A stretch of 64,000 bases of DNA from assembly GCA_036824005.1 (NCBI GenBank), contig DAITBA010000011.1, positions 1 to 64,000 of the forward strand, in the 5' to 3' direction. Positions 52,245 to 59,485 of this stretch are shown piece by piece; the stretch's first letter is position 1, and each line of letters starts with the position of its first letter. A program made the translations under genes and the position numbers. This DNA comes from DAITBA01 sp036824005 (GTDB taxonomy: Bacteria > Pseudomonadota > Gammaproteobacteria > Burkholderiales > Rhodocyclaceae). The notes beneath the pieces are model-generated. The model made no database searches and was not told the DNA's origin. It worked only from the letters and a program-made list of their open reading frames with translations.

Positions 52245-52815
52245 AACGGCATTCCAGATTTTCGTCAACGCACTGCTCGCCAACAATTTCGTGCTGGCGA
52301 TGTTCCTCGGCCTGTGCCCGTTTCTCGGCGTCTCGGGCAAGCTCAACACTGCCGTGCCCATGGGTGTGGCGACCACCTTCGTCATGCTCGTGGCATCACT
52401 GTGCGCCTACGGGCTCAACGTTTTGCTGACGTACTTTCACCTGGAGTTTCTGCGTCTCATCTCCTACATCGTCATCATCGCCTCGGCGGTGCAACTGGTG
52501 GAGATGGTACTGAAGAAGTACAGTCCGGCGCTTTTCCGCGCGCTCGGCATCTATCTGCCGCTCATTACCACCAACTGCGCGGTGCTCGGCGTGGCGCTGT
52601 TCCAGACGGCGCGCGAATACGACTTCGTTCAATCGGTGGTATTCAGCATCGGCGGCGGTGCCGGCTTTACCCTGGCGCTGGTGCTCATGGCCAGCGTGCG
52701 CGAGCGGCTGCAACTGTCCGACGTGCCCAGCGTGGCCCAGGGCACGGCGCTTTCACTCATGCTCGCTGGCCTGCTGTCGCTGGCGTTCATGGGTTTTGCC
52801 GGACTGGGCGGGTAA
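52237..52815 (+). CDS. rnfA: Electron transport complex subunit RnfA
   Basis: A 192-residue six-span membrane protein paired with RnfE. Family motifs are NNFVLAMFLGLCPFLGVSGK, SYIVIIASAVQLVEMVL and TTNCAVLGVALF, with cysteines in GLCPFLG and TTNCAVLG for the iron centre. It overlaps rnfE by 8 bases and lies one base before the start of the NqrM-like gene. Confidence 0.95.
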   Translation: MRETAFQIFVNALLANNFVLAMFLGLCPFLGVSGKLNTAVPMGVATTFVMLVASLCAYGLNVLLTYFHLEFLRLISYIVIIASAVQLVEMVLKKYSPALFRALGIYLPLITTNCAVLGVALFQTAREYDFVQSVVFSIGGGAGFTLALVLMASVRERLQLSDVPSVAQGTALSLMLAGLLSLAFMGFAGLGG

Positions 52816-52816
52816 C

Positions 52817-53026
52817 GTGCTCACCTACGTCGTGACCATCGTCGTCATCTTTGCGCTGCTGGCAGGGCTGATCGTCGTCCAGCGGGCATATCAGGGGTTT
52901 GCGCGACGCCATCCCGAGCTCGGGCCATTCCGGGAGGAGGGTGCCGGCTGCGGATCCTGCGGCGGCGACCAATGCGCCAGCGCTTCGGGTGAGCGGCAGT
53001 GCCGCAGCCGCAGCGAGCGGCAATGA
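52817..53026 (+). CDS. Small NqrM-like Cys-rich membrane protein
   Basis: A 69-residue protein starting at GTG 52817, one base after the rnfA stop, so it belongs to the Rnf operon. One N-terminal span (VVTIVVIFALLAGLIVVQRA) is followed by a polar part with a Cys cluster (GCGSCGGDQC) and one more Cys near the end (ERQCRSR). From memory, NqrM, needed to insert iron into the NqrD/E centre of Na+-NQR, has the same layout: one span then a GGCSICGG-like motif. RnfE and RnfA have the equivalent centre, so a role in loading it is a reasonable inference. It is not a clear family hit. Confidence 0.65.
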   Translation: MLTYVVTIVVIFALLAGLIVVQRAYQGFARRHPELGPFREEGAGCGSCGGDQCASASGERQCRSRSERQ

Positions 53027-53036
53027 GCAAGGCGGC

Positions 53037-54665
53037 TCAGGCTGTCGCAGGCACGCCGATGCCGTACTTCTTCATGATGTTGTGGTAGTAGCCGGTGAGG
53101 GCGGAGAGGCGCGCATTGCCGGGGTCCTGCCGGCGCACGCGGTCGATGAATTGCCGCGCCTGATCGGCGAACCTGTCGTTCCAGCCGCGGTGCTCGAGGT
53201 GCTTGAGCAGGGCGAGCGCGGCGTTGAGCAGTACCTGGGTGTTGCCCGGCAGCTTGTGCACCGCTTCCATCATCTCGCGTAGCGCGCCGTCGAAATCCCC
53301 GCTCTTGGCGAGCTGCGCGCCCCGGGCCATGATGTCGCCCACTTCCTCCTGCAGCCGCCCGGCGAGCGATTCGCCTAGTTCCGGCCGGCCGAGCTCGCTT
53401 AACATGCCCTTGATGCGCTCGACGCCGGCATCGTCGGCGGTATGGCGCATGACGTCCATGATGATTTCCTCGGCCTCGCTGTCCATGGCGTGGGCAAGGC
53501 AAATCCGGGCTAGCTCCTGCTTCAGGTTGAGTGAGGCGGATGCTCGCGCATCGTTGTGCTTCATCGCTTCTTCCAGGGCGGAGGTGGCGGCAGCCGCATC
53601 GCCCGTGCGCGTGGCCACCATGGCCGTCGACAGCGCTTTGCATAGCGGTGTTTTGGAAAGGCCGGTCATGCTGCGCTCCAGGTCGCGCAAGGTGGCGGTA
53701 GCCTTGGCGGTGTCGCCTAGTCCGAGCTGTGCCTTGACTAGCGTGACGTGGTCCTCAGGATCGCGGAAATCGGAGTACTTGCCCTTGCGCACCACCTCGG
53801 CGATGGCCCGCTCGGCCGCCTCCATGTCGCCCAGTTCCAGGGACACTTCGCCGAACTTGCGCAGCCGTCTGACGGTATGCGGTGAGACCTTGACCGCGCT
53901 TTGCAACGTGTCGCGCGCTTCGGCCAGGCGTCCCGCGATTTCCCGGGTCCGTGCCAGCCAGTCGTAGGCGTCGAGATAGAGCGCATTCTCCTCGACCAGG
54001 TCTTCGAGCAGTTCCTCTGCCGGCTGGTACTGCTTCTGAAGAAACATGGTCTTGGCCAGACCGAGGCGGGCCCAGGGGACGGCGCGGGTGGCGAGCACTT
54101 GCTTGTACACCTCTTCCGCCTGGTCGGGCTGACCGGCCGCGATGTGCAGCTCGGCGCGCAAACGCAGAAGATCGATCAGATACTGCGGATGCTCCTCTTC
54201 GCCCTTGCGACAGGAGGCGATGGCATCGAGCAGGTGCCCCTGCTCGATCTGCCGGTACACCGGCAACAGGACCTCGCGCTTGTCCAGGGCGCGTATCAGT
54301 CGCTCTTGCAGGCAGCTTGGCGTCAGGGGCTTGAGGATGTAGTCCTGGGGTGCCAGTTCGGCGGCACTGACGACCCGCTCGTAGGAGCCTTCGCCTGTCA
54401 CCATGATGAAGATCGTCGACAGCGGGATGACGTGATGGTGACGCAGGTCTTCCAGGAAATGTTGGCCGTCCTGACCCTCCCCCAGGTGGTATTCGCACAG
54501 AATGATGTCGAAACCGCCCTCGCGCAGCTTGCGGATCGCCAGCCCGGCGCTCGCTGCGCTCTGGACGTTCTTGAAGCCGCCGCGCGCCAGCATGTCGCGT
54601 AACTGCGCACGCATCGGGGCACGGGACTCGACGATCAGCACGGAAACCTGGTCCAGACTATTCAT
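53037..54665 (-). CDS. TPR protein with degenerate response-regulator receiver
   Basis: A 542-residue protein. The N-terminal receiver (1-120) keeps Thr in MVTGEG and Lys in LKPLTP, but the phospho-acceptor position is Glu58 (ILCEYHLGEG, where active members have CDY). The usual acidic pair in the first loop is ES (IVESRAP). It therefore probably cannot be phosphorylated and may mimic the active form. The rest is made of TPR helices (for example LLDAIASCRKGEEEHPQYLI, LRLRAELHIAAGQPDQAEEV). ATG 54665 is preferred over 54692. It converges with the Rnf operon, with 10 bases between ends. Confidence 0.87.
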   Translation of the reverse strand: MNSLDQVSVLIVESRAPMRAQLRDMLARGGFKNVQSAASAGLAIRKLREGGFDIILCEYHLGEGQDGQHFLEDLRHHHVIPLSTIFIMVTGEGSYERVVSAAELAPQDYILKPLTPSCLQERLIRALDKREVLLPVYRQIEQGHLLDAIASCRKGEEEHPQYLIDLLRLRAELHIAAGQPDQAEEVYKQVLATRAVPWARLGLAKTMFLQKQYQPAEELLEDLVEENALYLDAYDWLARTREIAGRLAEARDTLQSAVKVSPHTVRRLRKFGEVSLELGDMEAAERAIAEVVRKGKYSDFRDPEDHVTLVKAQLGLGDTAKATATLRDLERSMTGLSKTPLCKALSTAMVATRTGDAAAATSALEEAMKHNDARASASLNLKQELARICLAHAMDSEAEEIIMDVMRHTADDAGVERIKGMLSELGRPELGESLAGRLQEEVGDIMARGAQLAKSGDFDGALREMMEAVHKLPGNTQVLLNAALALLKHLEHRGWNDRFADQARQFIDRVRRQDPGNARLSALTGYYHNIMKKYGIGVPATA

Positions 54666-54828
54666 GGCTTGTTCGCTACTTGCTCCTGACACGGCGGAAG
54701 CCGTTGACTATCGGCACCCATTCGAATCTCTGGAAACGGCAAATGTGGCGCCGACTTGAGGGACATCGGCGTGCGCAGGGCCGCGCGACGGGCAATGGGT
54801 TATCCTAGCCCCTAGCTCTAGAATCCCT

Positions 54829-55392
54829 ATGGATCGCGTTTCCACGAAAACCGCTCGGATGCTCGGCACACGACTGACCGCCTGCGCGACTGCCATGAAT
54901 TTGCTGCTGATCCTGGTGTCCCTCGTCGCGTCAGCCACCGCCCGGGCTGAGATCGCCTCCGAGATGCCGGACGCGGCACCGCTGTTCGCCGCCACCCTTT
55001 CCGATGCCCAGGACCGGCCGTTCGCTCTTGACAGCCTGCGCGGCAAGCCTCTGGTGATCAACTTCTGGGCGCGCTGGTGCGGGCCGTGCCGAGTCGAGAT
55101 ACCCGAGTTAGCCCGCGTGCAGCGGCACTTGAAGGAGAAGGGGTTGATCGTCGTCGGCATTGGCCTGGAAGATAAGGCGGATACCGTGCGCGAGTTTGCC
55201 AAGGCCTACGAAATGGACTATACGGTGCTGCTGGCCAAGGATCAGGGGCTTCCCCTGCTGCGCGCGCTGGGCAATGCCAAGGGCGGTCTGCCCTACACCT
55301 TGGTCGTCGATCACAGTGGCAAGGTCGTGGCGAAGAAGCTCGGTCTGATGAGCCGCGCGGAGCTGGAGGCCGCGCTTGCGGCGCTTTTCTAG
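54829..55392 (+). CDS. TlpA-like exported thioredoxin-fold protein
   Basis: A 187-residue protein. The hydrophobic N-terminus (NLLLILVSLVASATA, residues 23-37) is a signal or anchor. The thioredoxin domain has the redox motif WARWCGPC near residues 81-88 and a cis-Pro region GGLPYTLVVD (about 155). Such proteins reduce disulfides in the periplasm, often for cytochrome c maturation or metal handling. The start ATG 54829 has no good ribosome-binding site; inner ATGs at 54859 and 54898 are alternatives. The flavoprotein gene follows after 67 bases. Confidence 0.88.
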   Translation: MDRVSTKTARMLGTRLTACATAMNLLLILVSLVASATARAEIASEMPDAAPLFAATLSDAQDRPFALDSLRGKPLVINFWARWCGPCRVEIPELARVQRHLKEKGLIVVGIGLEDKADTVREFAKAYEMDYTVLLAKDQGLPLLRALGNAKGGLPYTLVVDHSGKVVAKKLGLMSRAELEAALAALF

Positions 55393-55459
55393 GCGCTAAC
55401 CCATTGCCACGCCGAGACGCTGACCGGCAAGCCGTCAGGAACGAAGCAAATATCCAGCC

Positions 55460-56770
55460 ATGCGTCCAGCCCGTCGCCGCTTTCTCGCCACCTTGACCGC
55501 ACTCGGCGCAGCGGCAGGGGTATGCGGTGCGCCGCTGGTCGCCGGTTCCTTGCCGCAACTGCTGCCACGCGCAGTGAGCCGGCGCGTGGTCGTTGTCGGC
55601 GGTGGCTGGGGCGGGCTGAGCGCAGCCCGTCACCTGCGTGACCTGGCGCCCGAACTCGACGTCGTGCTGTTGGAGCGACACGCCACATTTTGGTCCGGCG
55701 CCCTGAGCAATAAGTGGCTGGCGAACCTGGTGGACGGCCGCTATCTCACCCACGACTACGGCGCTGCGGCAAAGGCCTATGGCTACACTTACATCCGCGC
55801 CGAAGTCTCCGAAATCGACCGCGACCGGCGTCGCGTCATTGCGGCCGGCGGCACGCTGGACTACGACTGGCTCGTGCTTGCCGCGGGCATCCGCTACGAC
55901 TACGGGGCGTGGTTCGGCGACGACCGGCGCGCCGCCGATCACAGTCTGCGCAACTACCCCTGCGCCTACGGGTCTGGCGAAGAGGCGGCGGCGCTGAAGC
56001 GCAAACTGGGCCGCTTCGCCGGCGGCGATCTGGTGATGACGATTCCGCCGATGCCCTACCGCTGCCCGCCCGCGCCTTACGAACGGGCGACTCTGATTGG
56101 CTGGCTGATCAAGTCGCGGCGGATCAAAGGCAAGCTGATCGTGCTTGACCCCAACCCCATTTCACCGGGGTTTCGGCGCGCACTCTCCGAGCGCTACACG
56201 GACCAGATCGCCTATGTCGGCGATGCGCGAGTGCGATCGATCGATCCCTTCAACCGCAGGATCACCACCGAGGTGGACGAGTTCCGCTTCGACGATGCTA
56301 TCCTCATGGCGCCGCAGCAGGCGGGCGACGTCGTCTGGAAGGCGGGGTTGATCGGCCTGGACAGTGACGGCAAACCCACCGGTTGGGCCGATCAGGATCC
56401 GGTGCACCTCCACGCCCGGGCCGACGAGCGGATATTCCTGATCGGCGATGCCATGGGTCCGGTCTCGCCGCTGTTCGGCCATTACCCCAAGAGCGGTCAC
56501 ATGGCCAATCGGCAAGGACGTATCGTGGCGCAGCAAATCGCTGCCCGCGCCCGGGAAAAGGAAGCGCCGAAACTGTTGCCGGAGAGCGTGTGCTACGTGG
56601 TTACGGATTTCGATCCCATGGAAACCATGCGTATCGACATGCGCTACCGCGTCCGCGGCGACGGACTGATCGAGCAGACGGTGAAGCAGGTTCGCGATCG
56701 CAATCCACGCGACGAGGATCTGCAGTGGGCGAAGTCGCTGTTCGAGGAGTTCCTGGCGTTCAAGGGATGA
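55460..56770 (+). CDS. Flavocytochrome c / sulfide dehydrogenase-like FAD protein (Tat-exported)
   Basis: A 436-residue FAD protein of the FccB/sulfide:quinone reductase group. A twin-arginine signal is present (ARRRFLATL). The FAD loop is VVVGGGWGGLSAA (about residues 43-56), with GDAMGP near 344 and the C-terminal FCSD-type tail. The first redox Cys is present in PMPYRCPPAPYERA (Cys202). The second, normally in a GWCPVD-like motif, seems replaced (GWADQDP), so the disulfide-based sulfide chemistry of typical FCSD may not operate. No FccA cytochrome gene is adjacent. It probably acts in the periplasm; the electron acceptor is unknown. Confidence 0.85.
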   Translation: MRPARRRFLATLTALGAAAGVCGAPLVAGSLPQLLPRAVSRRVVVVGGGWGGLSAARHLRDLAPELDVVLLERHATFWSGALSNKWLANLVDGRYLTHDYGAAAKAYGYTYIRAEVSEIDRDRRRVIAAGGTLDYDWLVLAAGIRYDYGAWFGDDRRAADHSLRNYPCAYGSGEEAAALKRKLGRFAGGDLVMTIPPMPYRCPPAPYERATLIGWLIKSRRIKGKLIVLDPNPISPGFRRALSERYTDQIAYVGDARVRSIDPFNRRITTEVDEFRFDDAILMAPQQAGDVVWKAGLIGLDSDGKPTGWADQDPVHLHARADERIFLIGDAMGPVSPLFGHYPKSGHMANRQGRIVAQQIAARAREKEAPKLLPESVCYVVTDFDPMETMRIDMRYRVRGDGLIEQTVKQVRDRNPRDEDLQWAKSLFEEFLAFKG

Positions 56771-56794
56771 AGGTGGCGCCCGGCGACGGTGGGC

Positions 56795-57358
56795 TCAATG
56801 TCGCGCCCAGACGCGGCTCTTGCCGTTTTGCTCCACCAGCAGCGTGTCGAACAGTTCGCGGCGCACCACGGGCTCCATACCCTCGTTGTCGAGGATGGTA
56901 CAGCCCCGCTCGCAGAAGGGCGCCGAGTGCTCGCGCCCCGGCGCACCCCGGGGCAGCCCCGGCACGGCCAGACCGCGGGCCTTCGGTTTTTCCTTGAGCA
57001 GCAGTTTGATGTCCTCGGCCGGCACGTGGCCCTCGATGAAGTAGCCGCCAACGACGGCGGTGTGGACCGATTCCACGTCCTTCGGCACCTTGAGCCTGCG
57101 TTTGACCGCGGCCACGTCATCGATGCCCTTAAAGGTGGCGGTGAAGCCATGCTCCCGGAGATGATCGGCCCAGTCGATGCATGCCAGGCACACCGTCGGC
57201 CCGAATATTTCCACGGGTGGCAGCGCCACGGCTTCGTTCGCGAGCGCCGGTGTCGGCGCGGCTATCGAAGCGGCGATGGCGAGAGCGCTTCCGCGCAGTA
57301 CGCGTCCCCCGCGTACCATGGCGGCACGCAGCCGCGGGTGTGACAACGGCATCAGCAT
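56795..57358 (-). CDS. DUF411 metal-binding-like exported protein
   Basis: A 187-residue protein with a basic N-terminus, a signal segment (SALAIAASIAAPTPALA, about residues 24-40) and the DUF411 domain, which begins TVCLACIDWADHLREHGF with a CxxC pair. Two more cysteines lie later (FCERGC). DUF411 proteins are found near copper and other metal-resistance genes. An inner ATG (MVRGGR, 57319) is an alternative start. It overlaps the ankyrin gene by 7 bases, so the two are one operon. Confidence 0.85.
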   Translation of the reverse strand: MLMPLSHPRLRAAMVRGGRVLRGSALAIAASIAAPTPALANEAVALPPVEIFGPTVCLACIDWADHLREHGFTATFKGIDDVAAVKRRLKVPKDVESVHTAVVGGYFIEGHVPAEDIKLLLKEKPKARGLAVPGLPRGAPGREHSAPFCERGCTILDNEGMEPVVRRELFDTLLVEQNGKSRVWARH

Positions 57359-57852
57359 GGTTTGCCCGCCTTACAGCCCTTGAGTATCCACAGCGAAATC
57401 ACGCCCGCTGCCTCGTTGGCCATCGCCTTGCGCGCCATGGACAGCGCATCGCGACCGGCGTGGGATTTCACCGTGGGATCGGCACCCGCTTCGAGCAGCA
57501 CCTGGGCGTGGCTGGCGCGCTGGGTGTAGGCAGCAAGATGCAGAGGCGTGACGCCCTCGTTGTCCTTGGCATTCACGTCGGCGCCTGCGGCGATCAGAGC
57601 CTTCAGCACTGAGATGTCCGGGTTGGTGGCGGCAAGATGCACGGGGGTGGAGCCAAGGCCGGTTCGGACGTCGCGCGCCGAGGGGTTGGCCTTCAGGATG
57701 GCCTGGATTTGCGCCCCAGTGCCCAGGCGCGCGGTGTCGTGGATCGGCTGGTCGTTTGCACCGAGCATCTGCGCCCGGCCGGGCGACGCCAGCGCACAGA
57801 TCAGGAGCATGGCCAGCCGCCATGCCGCGAATCGGACTCCATGTCCCTTCAT
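57352..57852 (-). CDS. Exported ankyrin-repeat protein
   Basis: A 166-residue protein with a signal peptide (AWRLAMLLICALASPGRAQ) and three to four ankyrin repeats: STPVHLAATNPDISVLKALI, GVTPLHLAAYTQRASHAQVL and LLEAGADPTVKSHAGRDAL. It ends in LKGCKAGKPC, with two cysteines. Periplasmic ankyrin proteins usually protect or scaffold partners, for example AnkB with catalase. It is first in an operon with the DUF411 gene. Confidence 0.88.
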   Translation of the reverse strand: MKGHGVRFAAWRLAMLLICALASPGRAQMLGANDQPIHDTARLGTGAQIQAILKANPSARDVRTGLGSTPVHLAATNPDISVLKALIAAGADVNAKDNEGVTPLHLAAYTQRASHAQVLLEAGADPTVKSHAGRDALSMARKAMANEAAGVISLWILKGCKAGKPC

Positions 57853-58038
57853 TACCGCTTCTCCGACTGGACGCGTTCGCGAACGCGAATCGCTATCGAT
57901 CGTAAGTTTATCGGCGGCTGGCCGCGCAGAAAAGTGGGGAGGACAAGAATCGTCAGAAACCGCGCCGCTTGCTACACCTTAAGCGTCGTGGTGCGCGCAA
58001 TGACCGCTGCCGCGAGCCCGGACGTAGCCACAACGCAA

Positions 58039-58066
58039 ATCCCCCGGCGGCGGCCTGCCGGGGGAT
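58039..58066 (-). terminator. Hairpin downstream of the ferritin-like gene
   Basis: ATCCCCCGGC pairs perfectly with GCCGGGGGAT over an 8-base loop. On the minus strand it follows the ferritin-like stop (58102) by 35 bases, and TTTGCG comes behind it, a weak T-run. Confidence 0.55.
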
Positions 58067-58101
58067 AGGCGAGAACGTGCAGCATCGGGGCGGCGATGTC
58101 G

Positions 58102-58647
58102 TCAGGCCGGTAATACGTTGGCCGGCCGCAAGGGATAGAGGAAGTCCCGGAAATCGTCTTCTTCGTAGGTGAACCGGCGCGGCGCGCCCGGCAGCGCGTC
58201 CTCGATGAAGCGAATGAGCGCCCTTTCCTCCCCCGCCATTTCCCGGGCCAGACGCCTGACTTCGGGGTCGGCGGCGTTCGCCTCGACCTGCTCGAAGAAC
58301 GCCTTGGCGCGCTGCTCGGCACGCAGGGCGATCTCAAGCGCGTCGTGCGGCGTCATGAAATGAAAGATCAGTTCGTGGGAAACGCTTTCGGGCGGGCCAT
58401 CGTCGAGCCAGCTATGGGTAGTCGCGTTCAGGGACGGCAGCGGGATGTCGGGTGCCTTGCGTGACAAAGCGCTGGCATGCTCGGACTCGAAGCGCGCCAG
58501 TTTGCGCATGAGATCTGCGGCGGCTTCGTTGCCTTGGTCTTCGAAGTGGTCGGCAAACTCGTTGTAGCGCTGCACCGCCTCGCGCTCGACTGTCAGCGCG
58601 TGGGCGAAACAGTCGGCAAGAGACAGGGTCGGTGTGGCGGATGCCAT
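58102..58647 (-). CDS. Ferritin-like (rubrerythrin-type) protein
   Basis: A 181-residue four-helix protein. Iron-binding-type residues lie in TVEREAVQRYNEFADHFE, LARFESEHASAL, EIALRAEQRAKAFFEQ and MAGEERALIRFIED, giving the repeated E and ExxH pattern of ferritin-like di-iron proteins. ATG 58647 (MASATPT) was chosen because GAAGGAG lies nine bases before it; upstream ATGs are too close to that site. A role in iron or peroxide handling is likely. Confidence 0.82.
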   Translation of the reverse strand: MASATPTLSLADCFAHALTVEREAVQRYNEFADHFEDQGNEAAADLMRKLARFESEHASALSRKAPDIPLPSLNATTHSWLDDGPPESVSHELIFHFMTPHDALEIALRAEQRAKAFFEQVEANAADPEVRRLAREMAGEERALIRFIEDALPGAPRRFTYEEDDFRDFLYPLRPANVLPA

Positions 58648-58988
58648 GGTCATTTTCTCCTTCGTGTGCGTCATCGATTATCCCGTTTTGTGCCACTCTA
58701 CTCCCTCCCGATCGTCATAGAAAGCTGCGCCGCGTCAATGCAGTGCACCAGTGCCGGGGAACGGCGAGCCAGAACGCGGCGGCAGGGCAGGCGTGGTTTT
58801 AGCAAAAGCATGCAACCCCTATGTTGCGGCCGTGCGACGGTGCCGTGCGCGCTTGCCTAAGCGTTCAGGCACTTGTGGAACTCGCTCCCTTCGAATGAAG
58901 CTCCTTTGGTGGAAGCGCCGACGCGCGCCACTGTGCTATCGTTCGTTCGGGGTCATAGCAAAAAAGACGAGTGAGGACGCTCGCGACA
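58648..58988. other. Divergent intergenic region, no gene seen
   Basis: 341 bases between the ferritin-like gene and the membrane protein at 58989. No coding frame with a ribosome-binding site, no hairpin and no repeat was recognised. Promoters in both directions are expected. Confidence 0.45.
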
Positions 58989-59462
58989 ATGAAAACGCCT
59001 TTCATCGACGCTCCGCAGGTGCGCGCGGACGCTCTCTGCCTGGTTGCCTACGGGTTTTTTCTCGGCTTCGCCGTCACCGAATGGTACGGCATCTTCATCT
59101 CCCAGGCCGGAACGTCGACGCTGTTCGGACTGGTAATCGGCGCCACTGCGGCAATTCTGCTGGCCGGCAACCTGGAACTCTCTGGCCGATGGCGCATGCT
59201 GAACGTCGTGGTGGGCTACCGCAACCAAGAGCGAACGCGCGGCCGGCAAGCGGTCATCGACCTCGTTGGCGCGGCGATGCTCGTTTCCATCGCGCTGTAT
59301 CTACGCGAGTTTCCCGAGCTGTCGCGCGGCATCGCCGGCCGCGCGATTCTCATCGGCGTTGCGCTCATGGTGCTGCCGACGGCCGCACTGATCGCCCTAT
59401 TGCGCCTGGTCGGCGCCGCGGCACGGCTCGGTCACGTCCTTGCGCACATCCGGCAGCGCTGA
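58989..59462 (+). CDS. Hypothetical four-span membrane protein
   Basis: A 157-residue protein with about four membrane spans (ALCLVAYGFFLGFAVTEWYG, STLFGLVIGATAAILLAGN, AVIDLVGAAMLVSIALYLRE, AILIGVALMVLPTAALIALL). ATG 58989 has GAGGA upstream; a GTG at 58971 would add six residues. No family recognised. It converges with glnS, with 23 bases between stops. Confidence 0.65.
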   Translation: MKTPFIDAPQVRADALCLVAYGFFLGFAVTEWYGIFISQAGTSTLFGLVIGATAAILLAGNLELSGRWRMLNVVVGYRNQERTRGRQAVIDLVGAAMLVSIALYLREFPELSRGIAGRAILIGVALMVLPTAALIALLRLVGAAARLGHVLAHIRQR

Positions 59463-59485
59463 GCACACGCCCGGAGTCTGCCCAA

